DNA of 64,000 nt from Pseudocercospora fijiensis CIRAD86 (lineage: Eukaryota; Ascomycota; Dothideomycetes; Mycosphaerellales; Mycosphaerellaceae). The notes below the pieces were generated by a model. The model saw only the letters and a list, made by a program, of their open reading frames with translations. It was not told the origin of the DNA and ran no database searches. The DNA lies in the NCBI RefSeq assembly GCF_000340215.1, contig NW_006921535.1:3396596-3460595 (forward strand), in the 5' to 3' direction. This document shows positions 34,544 to 45,829 of this stretch, piece by piece. The position numbers were made by a program, and so were the translations under genes. The first letter of the stretch is position 1, and each line of letters begins with the position of its first letter.

Positions 34544-34899
34544 TACGCTTCCCTTCTAAAGGCCGCGCCCTCGTAGCCTATCTATATTCTAATCTCGACC
34601 TTTATTGCTACTAACTTAGCAAGTCTAATAAGCTACTTAGCCGCGCTAAATTAAACACTTAACTACCTAATTATATAACTATATTAAACCTTACCTTCTA
34701 ACATAATATCTAACTCTAACTGCGCTATCCTTGTATATAATAAAGTAATATATAACTACGAGAACTAAGGACTATCGACTAATTATAATACGAGCGCGTC
34801 TTCCCTACTATAATAGGTAGACGTACGAGGTATTATAGTACTGCCTCCGCTCTAAGTAATATCGTTCCGAGTTCTTTGCGTCTACTCTAAAAGACCTAG

Positions 34900-35087
34900 T
34901 GCTAGGCACATAGTTATAGTACGAAGGTATCGTAACGGTTATGCGGTGCAAAAGTTAATACATTCTCTAAGGTGCCGTGAGGCAAGCTATCTATATAATA
35001 GTCCTACTATTAGTAGCAATAGCGACCGTAGCGGTCGATAGTAACTGCTGCCTGCTTTCGTATATGCAATAGTGTTATATCGTAATA
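34900..35087 (-). repeat. 3' LTR (left) of family-B element
   Basis: 188 bp, TGCTAGGCACA...CGTAATA on the plus strand. It contains a GACCGTAGCGGTC inverted repeat near 35020. Less mutated than the right LTR (TG kept at its first two bases). Confidence 0.93.
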
Positions 35088-35299
35088 GCCTCCCTCCCTA
35101 TAAAAAAGGTCGGCACTGTCTATAGTATCCTAAAACAAAGGTCCTTAGTAGGCCGTACCGTAGGAAGGTTTAAGGCAAAAGAGCGTAATAGCGTCGTATA
35201 AAGGCTAAGCCTAAACAGTATACTAGAACAGTAATGCTAGGTATAGAATCGTGTCTCTCTAGTAATAACTACGTCGGTTTTATGCTTGCTTATTGCGAC

Positions 35300-38200
35300 G
35301 GTTACGAAGGGCGTCGCGTAAGCTAGTTAGTATAGTCTAAACCGCCTTTAGCTACGGCTAAGGCGCGACGGTCTTTATAGTCTTATTATCGAATAGCGAG
35401 GTATTAACTACGTCCGCTATAGTAGTAGCGCGGTCTAACTAATCGATAGGAATATTAGAGAAGTCGGCACCTAGTAATAGCAGTATATCGGCGTCGCGTA
35501 TAGGCTATAGCACCGTATAGCTTAAAGTAGTCGGCTATCTATATATTAAGCTTCGCGATCTTATCCTTAGTAGTATTGCCTTATACGCCGCCGAGTAGCT
35601 TAAAAGCGTCCTCGTTAATTAGGTATAGTATAGGGATTGCCTATTGCGGCGCGACGCGTAAGAAATCGTAGTAAAGATAGGTTAGCGATAGCGTAAGCGA
35701 CTCCTTTAAGACCGTAGCAGAAAGACGATACTACTAGGCTATCTAGCGCTCCGTTACTTCGCAGATCTATACCTTAGCTAGTATCTATTAAAGCTAGTAT
35801 ACCTCGGTTGCTACTAACTCGGACTAGCGCATATAGTAGAGAGCTTATAAGTTAAGCGTACGTATACTAATTGCCGTCGTATTGTATTAGTATTGTCCGT
35901 AGGCGCCTATAGTATTTTCTTATAGGGCGGGCAAAGGTAGCAAGCGTATCGGAAGCGATAGGAGCTTATACTACAGCTACGTAACTATATTGTTAGGCGG
36001 TAGTAGCTAAGCCGCAACTAGAGCCTTAGTAGGCGTAGAGAATAGGTTAGATAGTAGCGGTATCTTCGACGGTAGGCGAGGCGCTAAGAACGGGCTAGCG
36101 GTTAGCTTCTAGCGAGTGTTTAACTTAGTCGATAGTAATACGCGCAAGGAATTTAGCTAGATCGCCTTAGTTAGCGGGGCAACGGCCGGAGGTTGCGGCT
36201 TAGCCTAAGTCGCGAGCTTAGGAGGGATAATTTTGCCGAAGAGGCGCGTATTAGTAAAGTCGGTCTCGTCTAGCGAGTAGTTAGGTAACGGCACTAGGAA
36301 TATACCTATAGGATCCTAAGTATAGTCGATATTATACTACTAGTAATTCTTATTCGTTACTATCTTATCGTACTTAAAAATAGTATTGCCCGATATAATA
36401 CGCTCCTAGACGCCTAAAGGATTAAAGACCGGATCGGTAGAGGCCGTCTTCGGCAAAGCGTAGAATTATAGCGTTAGCGCGGGCTCTAATCTATTAGAGA
36501 TAGCGCCGTCCTTAAGCGTTTAGATATAGGCGATAAAGGTAGATAAGGCGTATACTAGATCGATCTAAGTTAGCTAGTAGACTAGGCTAAAGTCTACTAG
36601 GCATTAACGGTTAAGGAGTAGTAGAGGTATACCTTTGCTCTTATTAGCGGTATAGGTACCGTTCTAGTAGCGACCGCTACCTATAAGCTAAGCGTACTGT
36701 TTAGTACGCGACGCGTTAGTAGCCTTCGTGTCCGTAAGCGCCTTATTAGTATAGAGGGCGGATGTATAGCTCTCGCTGCGAAGCGTATAGGCGTTACGGA
36801 CTGTAATATACCGCTAGGTATAAGCGATAACGTCCTAGGTAATAGCTAGGCGACCTAGGTTTCGACGGTATAGGTAAGGCAAGCTACTAGAGTTTAGGGA
36901 GGACTCGTACTACTTATAGAGCTATATAGCCGACTAGGTACTAAGCTCTATACCGATTAGTAGCAGCTAGATAGTATAGTCCTTAAGCTAGGAGTCTAGT
37001 AGAGGCAGGCGTACTATTAAGAGTCGTCCGATAGCTACTATCTATAAGAATTGGACTTCGCCGTAGGTAGTTAGGTCGATCTTATAATACTTTATCGCTC
37101 CGATATATTTACTAATAGGTCGCTTGCCCGTCTTTTAGTATTCCTTACCGTAATCGCGGTAGGAGACATCCTTACCGTTCTCGCTACGCTTATATAGGAC
37201 CGGATAACTATCTACTATAATACTATCGCGATGTTCTTTTAGGACGAAGCGGTAGAACTACTCTTATACGAGGTCGACCGTCTATAGGAAGTATAAGATA
37301 GCGCGTACTATAAGACCGACGGCTCTATTATAGATTAGAGACGGTACTAGCTAGAATTATAGGTCGCCGGTATAGGTACTTAAGCTAAGGAAGTTCTCGC
37401 GTAAGTAGGTAATATTTGCTAGAAGTCGGTACTATAACTTCGCGTAGTAAAAAGTAATAGTTAGTAGAAAATTCGTATCGAGGTTAGCTAGGTTAGGAAG
37501 CTCCTTTAATTCGCCCGCCGTTATAAGCGCTACGTACTCGCTAAAGCGTATCGCGTAAATCTCCTACTATATATCGTAACCGTCCGAGTAGAGGTCGGTC
37601 CTAAAGATAGAGTATTTATAGGCGAGATCGTCGTTTACGATTTAGAAGGAGTATAGTTATATAAAGAGTAGGTTTTTAAAATCGGTAACTAGCTTGCCTA
37701 TATACTAATACAATTCGCGTAGAATCTAGAAGCGCCGATCGCTAGCTATAAGGTATAGATAATATAGGTAATGCTAAAGCCTTACTAAATAGTATTCGAC
37801 TATTCGCTTATATAGGCATAGGCGAAAAAGATTAGGCAGCCGACCGTTAGCGTCCTTAACGTGCGCGTTACGTACGAGCTTCGCGGCCTAGATAAAGCGT
37901 ACGTCTCTGTTCTTATTACGCTCTATAGGATTAGCGGCGATTAGCGCATCGACTTTCTTATTATAGTCCTCGTACTCTACGTACTACCGGATTGCAGCTT
38001 GTTTAGGCGTCTCGTTAGCGCGAAAAAGACGCTTATTAATTAAAGTCTAGCGCGCGCGCTAGCCTCGAAGCCGCTACCGCTCGAACTTAAGTTCTTTAGG
38101 GAATAGGACTAGAGGTTCCTTAAAAACCGACTCGATCGGAGTAGCTAGGAGCTTAGGAGGAGCTAGTACGGGCGCTTATAGCGAGCCGTTACTCGGCGCC

Positions 38201-40060
38201 TACGTTAGGGAGGCGGGTACCTATAGTAGCGGTAAATTAGGAAGTATACGCGCTAGCGGAGATAGTAATTCTAGTAAAGCCGGTCGATTTGTAGGTATTA
38301 TTAACGGTAGTACTAATTCTAAAGCCGAAGGCGCATTAAGAGGCTGCGCGCTAACGGGATTAATTAGGCCGCTTTTTGTACTATTAACCGGGCTACTAGA
38401 CGCGTAGGTAGCGGCGTCTCGGTAAAGGGCAAAGAAGCCTAGTACGATATCCTATAGCTTCTCGGCCTCTAGAATCTCGACCTATAACGCTTTACCCTTC
38501 TAAACAAACTCCTATTTACCTAAATAGTACGGCGGAGGGTCGTCCTTGTCGATAAAGTAGTCGGCTATAGCCTTATAGAGCGCTCGGCCCGTCTATCGGC
38601 CCTCGCCTAGTAACGCCTTCGCTAGCTCCGTTAACTATTTTTTCTTCGTAGTAAGCGCCGTAACCGCCTATATAAACGACTTCCTATCGAAAACGTAATC
38701 TAGATTAACCGCCGCGATAACCGCTAGTACGTAATATTTTAGAAAGGAAAACTATCTAATATTAAAGAGCGGATAGTCTAGATTCGGAAGTACTATCGAT
38801 AGGCTAGCAATAGTCTAACGCTATATAGTACTAAACTCGCTACCCGGCGTCCTCTACGATTATAGGCGAGCTATTACCTCGAGTAATTCTAAATCGGATT
38901 CGTCTATATTATTAGCCGGGGGCAACGGTGCTAAGCTCGCTATTAGCGTATCGTTAATACGACTACGGCCTAAGAACAACGGTACGTATCGCTATAATAG
39001 TTATCGACCGGAGTCCGTTAATACGTAGTATAGTTCTATATCTAATCCGTCCTCGGTAAACATTAGGAAAGGCCGTATATATCTATTCTTAGTAGCGTAG
39101 CTTAATACCGCCTAAACCTCGCTAGTGCTTAAACTACCGTTAGTAGAAATAAGCGATAGCGCATTACGAAAGGTCTATCGAAGATTGCCTTCTACTATAG
39201 CGAGGATCGTAAAGCCCTCTAGCGTCTACGCTAGGTTAGTACTATATTCCTTTAGACGCGTTTATTGCGGGTTAGACGTAGCGTTATCTATCTCTCTACG
39301 ATACTCGCCGATCTAATCCGCTATTACGTCTTCTCTACCTACTAAATCCTTTACCGGGCCCTCTAAATTCTCTAGCTTAGGCGTAGCTATACGTTCCTCG
39401 ACTATAGTATCTAATACTATAACCTCCTTGTCCGTTATATTATCTAGCTTAGGCGCGGCTATATAATTCTCGACTATAGTATCTAATACTATATCCCTAT
39501 TGCTTGCCCTACTCTCTAGCTTAGGCGTAGGCGTTAAGCCGGTAATAAATAAGGACTATCCGGCCGATCCTAGACCGTCTAATAGTAGCGGTTCCCCGCG
39601 AGGAGCGTTAACCTTACTATTCCTTATCGCGGTATCCTAGGGTTCTCGATCCTCGCTTTTACGATATTCCTTAGCTATCGCTCCTTAGAGGAGGTCGAAC
39701 GTATCGGCCTTATAGTATAGGCGAGACGCGCGCTATAAATCCGCCTCGAATAATATAACGTTTAGGCGCTTGTATCGCAATCGGTGCTATAGAAATTTTT
39801 GCTAAAAAGCTACTACTTTACGTTCCCCGCGATAGATATAGTTATCGCGCTTAAGAGCCGCTTCTATTCGTCGTCGGTAATTAATAGAAAGCTCTCTCGA
39901 CGTAGGATACCGGAAAGATCGATACTAAATAAGGGATAGCCCGCGTCTACGTATAACGGTTACCTAAGTAACGTAGTTACGATAACGATATAAGGGTACG
40001 CCTAGGCGGATTACAACTCTAAAGAAGGAGTCGCGCCGTAGAGTCGTATCGATTTGCGAC
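35300..40060 (-). pseudogene. Giant extra reading frame downstream of the chromodomain in family B
   Basis: One minus-strand frame (codon first base divisible by three, for example 38343) reads as plausible protein for over 1500 codons, broken only by TAG/TAA at likely Gln and Trp positions. In a sampled 150-codon stretch it has about 8 stops against 11 in each alternative frame, and only this frame has balanced composition (the others are Arg-rich). It begins about 150 bp after the chromodomain, in a frame different from the reverse transcriptase. Two or three copies of an IVLDTIVE...PKLEN unit lie at 39370-39530, followed by a long Tyr/Leu-rich part. I recognise no domain. It could be an extra ORF of the element, a captured gene, or another element whose ends are lost. 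Confidence 0.6.
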
Positions 40061-40199
40061 GAACTGCGAGGGATTGTCCGGCCTCGCCTTTATCGGCGGA
40101 GCTAGCAACCTTTAAAAAAGGCTAGCGCGCTCTCGTTCGCCGCTTTACTACCCTATAGAGGGTACGGGATAGCGGGGCCTCCTCTAGAGGGTAGGCGTT

Positions 40200-43100
40200 A
40201 TTATAGATTTTACGTAGATTGTCCGCGCTCGTTAAGTCGTCGATATTATACTATATATTATAGGCGCTCCTATACCCCTTCTACTTTACTAGATATTAGA
40301 GAACAGGCTAGCCCCTCCGGACGACGGTCCTTTGCCCTAGAAAGCGCTCGATTTCGTAAAAATCGCCCTCGTTACTAGAACCTAGACTGTCCTTAGCTAC
40401 GATAGGCGGAGGCTCGTAATTAATAGTTCTTTTAAAAGGATCTAGGTCCTTAGGAGCTTTTTCTAACTACGAAACCGATATTACTAGATAGATACGTATT
40501 AATAGCGGTAACTCGAGATAGTAGGCTAGCCGTCCGACCTTCTTAAGAACCGTAAAAGGCCCTTTAAAACAGTAGCTAAACTTATACGACTAACTAGGCA
40601 CTTCGTAACTACGGTATAGGCGAAGTATAATACGGTTACCTAGCTTAAGGAATAGGGGCTTATACTTGCTATTATACCGTTCTTTTATTTTTACGTTCGC
40701 CTAAGTAATCGCATTCTAGACTTCCTTCTAGATACGACTACGCACTACCGCCCTATTATACGGATAGTCGTATAGTATATCGAGCGAGTCGAGATTCGTC
40801 CTTACGCCTATAGTAACCTCGTTCGGCGACTAACTAGTAGTCGTATTGCGGGAGTTATTAAGTATAGCCTATAGCTATAGGATAAACGTCGTCTAATCCT
40901 CGCTAGGATAATCCGCTAACTAGTAACGAATTGCCGTCTCGACCGTTTAGTTAGTTCGCTCGGATTAACTATCGGTTTAAGGGTAGTAAGCCGTAGACGT
41001 AGCTAGCTTCGTACGTAGGCGCGAGAAAACGCCCTTAAAGAAGTCGCTTAGCTAGCGAGGATTACGATTAGCGATAAGCACTACTAGTATACTTATATCT
41101 ATTAAGCAAAGCCTATCGATTAGAGCGATACCCTAGTCGTAGGCCTTCTAGTCCTCTTTGCCTAGAACGACTACTACCTACTTAGACGTCTTATAAGTAA
41201 TTATATATAGTATATTAAATCTATCGGTCGTAACCGGTAAAGCAGTTACGAGATCTATCGTTATAGTATAGTATAGGCCCTCCGTATTCTAGATCGGATA
41301 AAGTTCGCTATAAGGAGCGTGTCGGGGGATACGTAAAAGGAGACACTAGTAATAATAATCTAAATAGAGGCGAAGGTAGTAAGCGAGTCGATATATAAAG
41401 AAGGAAGCTTAAATACGGTCGAAGACGCGCTAAAAGCCTTAGTAGTAACGGTTATCGTAAGCCTACTCGAAGATCTCGCCTATTAAGGCCTAAGGGATAT
41501 AGAGTCGCTCGCGCCCTAAAGATTAGTTATAGAAATATAAGAGGCCGTCCCTTTCGAAGAATCGAATACCTAGTAGACTATTAAACTTATTACCTACGAA
41601 TAGGTCCGGATTTTTGCTACCCTTATACCGAACTAGCGTTTTCGTTACTAAAGGTATATTAGCTCCCTCCGAATAGAGACGCTCTAAAGCATTCTACGCC
41701 TACGCTTATCGAACTAGTTATAAAACCCTAGACTAATGTTCGTCGTTATCGTACGCTCGGTTTAACCGACGTCGGAAATCCGGATCTAGCTCTACTAACA
41801 TCGTATAGAAGTAGGCTACTTCCTTTAGATCGGCCGAAGAGGGCGTAACGTTAGTATAGTAAGAGAGCGGATCTAAGTTCTCCTCGTCTAGTATTAACTT
41901 AGGCGACTCCGTATCCCCTAGAAGTCGACTAAGGGCGTCTAGAACTAGGTATATCTGCCCTAGACGGTAAATTATATTAACTCGATATTAGGAAAGGAAC
42001 ATCGATACCCTTACTAATTTTAGGTTCTACTTGCCTATATTAGTAGTCGTAGTTATCGATACCGAGTTAGTAAGACCGACCGCGGTATAGTAGTCTATAA
42101 AGATAGTCGTCGGCCTCGATAAAGCATATATTAAATAGCCTACCTTCTTTACTATCTATACGATTCCCGAGTATTCGAGCTCTATCGGCTAATATCGTAT
42201 CTCTACCTAAGTTAGGCCTCGGCTTAAGAATAGAATAGGCTAAACCTTATAGTAAGGAAACAACTACGCCTTTCCCTTAGATAGAATAGAGTTTAGGTCC
42301 CTATCGATATAGTAGAGCACTGCGCTATAGCTAAACTCTTTAGAGGAATCTATATTAGCGTATAAGCGATAGTTAGGGTCGAAATAGTATAGGAAGGAGG
42401 GCTCGTAGAACATCGATTATAATAAGCGAAACGCTTTTACTAGCTCGTCGCGGTACTAATTATTCTTACCTAGCGTCGTAATAGCGATATACTAGCGACG
42501 ACTATTGCTAGTAACTAGCGCCCCTTTTAATAAGCGCGTCTTCTCCGCCTATAGAGGCGCCGCTATCTACGCGTAGTATAGGATGTGTTACTATAACTAA
42601 TTAGTTAGACCGAGATAATGCTCTAACTTCTATATGTTTTCTAGGAACTAAAGTAAGGTAATCGCCGCGATTTTCTCTTTACTTGTAGCTAGACCGAGGC
42701 CGCTAACGTACTAACCTAAAAGGGTCGTAGAGGGGAAGCCTAAGAAAGTCTTCTTCGGACTAATACTAATCCTTACGGCGTCTAATCTCTAGAAGACCGC
42801 TTCTAGATAATCGAGATACTTAGGTAACGTCTACGAAAACACTATAATATCGTCGATATAAGCTCGCGCAAAGCTACGATAGTCGCGAAGGATCTAATCT
42901 AGCTTCCGCTATACAAATTAGATACTATTCGAATATCCTATAATAGCGACCTTATACTATTCCTAGCTACGATAAGTATTAATCGTTAATTTGTAACAAT
43001 CCTTCGGCTTTACGCCCTATTAGTAGAAGAAGGTTAGACAGTCTATAGTGCTAATATACTAGCACCCTACTAACTATATAAAGAGATCCGCCTAGAGCGG

Positions 43101-44440
43101 TATCTAATAGCTATCGGGGATTGTTACCTTATTTAAGGCGCGTGTATCGACTACCGCCCGCAGCTTATTAATTATACCGCCTTTACTATTAGCAACCCGC
43201 TTCTAAACTACGAACACTAGGAAGCCGAAGAGGGTAGGCTCGGTCGTGTATTGCATTTTCCCTTAGCGGTGCAAGTCGTTATATATCTTGTCTACTACCT
43301 TACGGTCCCTCTTGCCTAGGTTAATTATACAAAGAGGCAGTAACAGATCTAAGTAGTTCGGTACTATAGGGATAGGCATATAATTATACTTAGGAATATC
43401 GACTACCGTTTAGCGATCTGTAAAAAGCTCCGGATACCGCTCGACCGCTATAGCGATTTAGTCTGCCTAGTTATCGTTACTATAGATCGTTACGCCTAAT
43501 ACGTACTAGTATTCCCGCTATGTATTTAGTATATCCCGCGTAGCCGTAAAAGCGTTAGGACTTAATCCCGCTAGTCCGTAGTCGGCTACGTTAATATAGT
43601 AGGCCCTAGCAATAGTCCTATTACTTAACAAACCGAGTAGCTATCTAGCTCGAATCGTTACTAGAGTCGTCGCATTGTTACGAATATATATATAAGAAAA
43701 ATTAGCGTCTACGACCTAATTATACGCCGTTACTAACGGCAGAGCTTATAACGACAATTCCTATATATTACTAGTTAGCTAGACTAAAAAACCGGCGTTA
43801 AGAATAAAATCCCGGCCCTTAGGGAGGTTACCGCTATACTTAACTAGCGCGAGGGCGACTGTACGCGGCGCTAATATTACGTCCTCTGCTAGCCTTATAG
43901 GGCGCTAAACCGACTTCCCTTTCTTGCGCTTAATAGCTACTTTAAAGCGGGCGTTATCCTAACTAGCTACGGTAACCGTCTATACGGGAATATCGATCTT
44001 TATTTCCTCTAAAGCAATCGTATCTATACCGACTAGGATTTTTGCCTTTAGTTTAGGAACTAGATAAACCTTACGAGTTATTCGTACTAGGGAGACTATA
44101 CCGTCCGTCTTCGCTACCGGAACAAACATATCTAATACGACGTATTCCCTAAAGCGATACGCGCTAGCAATGCCGCCGATTTCGATCGGTTCGCGTAGCT
44201 TACGTATCTCTACGTCTAGGCGATAGCTTAAAACGAAGTCTTTTTCCGTAATAGTAAGCGTATAGCTAGTATCTAGGCAGACCTATATAGATGCACTAGA
44301 TAGTAATAACCGAAGAGGAAAAGTTATATATTACTAATTCTAGAATATATAACCTTACTAAGCTAACGGAGGCGCCTTCGACTAAATTACTTCTAGGTTT
44401 GCCGATACGCGTTCGATAATAGTAGAAGGCGTCGTCGCCC
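40200..44440 (-). pseudogene. Pol of family-B element with integrase and chromodomain, RIP-inactivated
   Basis: Protease CLDTxYTLTITEKDF lies at about 44270. The reverse transcriptase keeps YIDDIIVFS, with YIDD at 42849-42860, because GACGAT contains no TpG. Integrase spans about 41300-40700 (DLVTALP, then LIANRNPRW, then STAYYPWTD, with RIP changes at His, Asp and Gln codons). A GPF motif is near 40560 and a chromodomain (YEIERFLG...YLVKWKGY) at 40357-40220. The chromodomain places family B with chromoviruses, whose integrases are steered to heterochromatin. Frames are closed by TAG/TAA. Confidence 0.88.
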
Positions 44441-44456
44441 CTATATACTCCTTATA
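44441..44456. repeat. Left copy of 16-bp LINE target-site duplication
   Basis: CTATATACTCCTTATA, identical to 49419-49434. The intact match despite heavy mutation nearby makes it a firm boundary of the LINE insertion. Confidence 0.9.
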
Positions 44457-44459
44457 GGT

Positions 44460-44534
44460 CTATCCCCTTCTGCAAGTTCGCTTAATAGCACCCTCGCTAT
44501 CTTACGTAGTACGCACTATATATATCTAGTATTA
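44460..44534 (-). repeat. Family-A fragment at the 5' end of the LINE
   Basis: About 75 bp that align with 55202-55276 of the minus-strand family-A element (pol region between RNase H and integrase), at roughly 85% identity by eye, including a 23-bp identical core around CGCTTAATAGCACCCTCGC. It lies between the left target duplication and the LINE ORF1 start, so it arrived with the LINE. Confidence 0.75.
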
Positions 44535-44557
44535 TATATAGCTACTATATAGGAAAA

Positions 44558-45790
44558 ATGGCAGCGAACAATTAGAGACGAAGGGAAGACAGTTAAGAAG
44601 GAAGGGAGGACGAATAGAAAGCACTATATACTAGGGCAGAGGAGGTGCTAAAGGCGGAAGATAGAAGAACCCCTAAAAGGGCATATAGGATAATAATCTT
44701 AGAACTCCTTAGAGGACTAAAAGCAATCTATAACTAGGCAAGCTACGTAATTACAAAGGTAGCTAATATAGTCGTAGTAAAGATTACGAAGAAACAATAG
44801 GAGACAAGCCTAAACTACCGCACCTAGGCAGCAGTAGCTAGTTAGGAGGCGCTAAAACCCCCGAGGACAGTAGTTAGAGTCTATATTACGGACCTATAGG
44901 AGCAAAAGGAAATCTAAGGACTTATAGGGAAAGAGATTGTAGAAAGAATTATAGTTAAAGAGGTAATTAGGGCTAGGAACGAAGGAAAAGGGGTAATTAA
45001 GCTATTTACAGTATAAGAGCAGGACAAAAAGAAGCTAGAAACACAAAAAGAATAGACAACTAAGATAGGGAAAACAGCAAAGGTCTCCTAATAGCAATTT
45101 ATAATTATAGCCTATAGTATAATAAGAAGCTTTAAGGAAGAATAGGATATTAAGAGCCTATAGAGACAAAACTAAGCTATATGCCTAGGCCTAAAGATTA
45201 CAAAAGTAGTATAGATTAAAAGGAAAATCGAAGAGACTAAGAAGCAGTCTTCCCTAATTATCTAGGTAGGGAGTGCAGAGCAAGCTAATATAGTGCTAGA
45301 CTAGGGGTTGTTCTAGGACTTTAAAAGATTAGAAACAGAGATATATAGAAGCAACTATAGGATAATGTAGTGCTTTAAATATCAATACTATAGACACTTA
45401 GTAGCTAAGTATATAAAGACAACTAATACCTGCTCCTATTATATAGAGGATTACTAGGTTAAAGAATGTAAAGCATATAAGGGAGAAGCAAGATATATAT
45501 ACTATACTAAAAGACACCCCTCTTAGGCGAAGGAATGCCTAATAAGAATACAGGCAGCTAGGAAGGCAAAGGAAGCTAGAATCAATACACTAAAAAGATA
45601 TATAACAAGCTAGGGTAGCTAGGTATAGAAGCAACCTAGCTAAGTGCTACAAAAGAGGTCTAGGCAAGATAATAGGTTCATATTTAGAGCCTTACTAGTA
45701 TAAGAGAGTTACTAGCAACTAGGGAGACTAAGATACCTTAACATTATAGGAAAGGAAGCAGGGCAGACAAAGCTTAGTTAAATATTAGTC
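44558..45790 (+). pseudogene. LINE ORF1, zinc-knuckle protein, RIP-inactivated
   Basis: The frame starts at ATG 44558 (MAANN), with Lys/Glu-rich helical sequence, then CCHC-type knuckles at about 45371-45500 (CFKxQYY..H..AK, then CSYY.ED...KEC, with Tyr where Cys or His is expected). This is the usual gag-like RNA-binding ORF1 of Tad-clade LINEs. Many TAG/TAA stops. Confidence 0.8.
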
Positions 45791-45829
45791 TAAAGTAAGG
45801 GAAGACTAAAGGAAAACTTATAGGGAAAT

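Noticed and set aside
39125..39316. Plus-strand open frame in family B
   Set aside because: It is antisense to the long minus-strand frame, which has the better protein composition.
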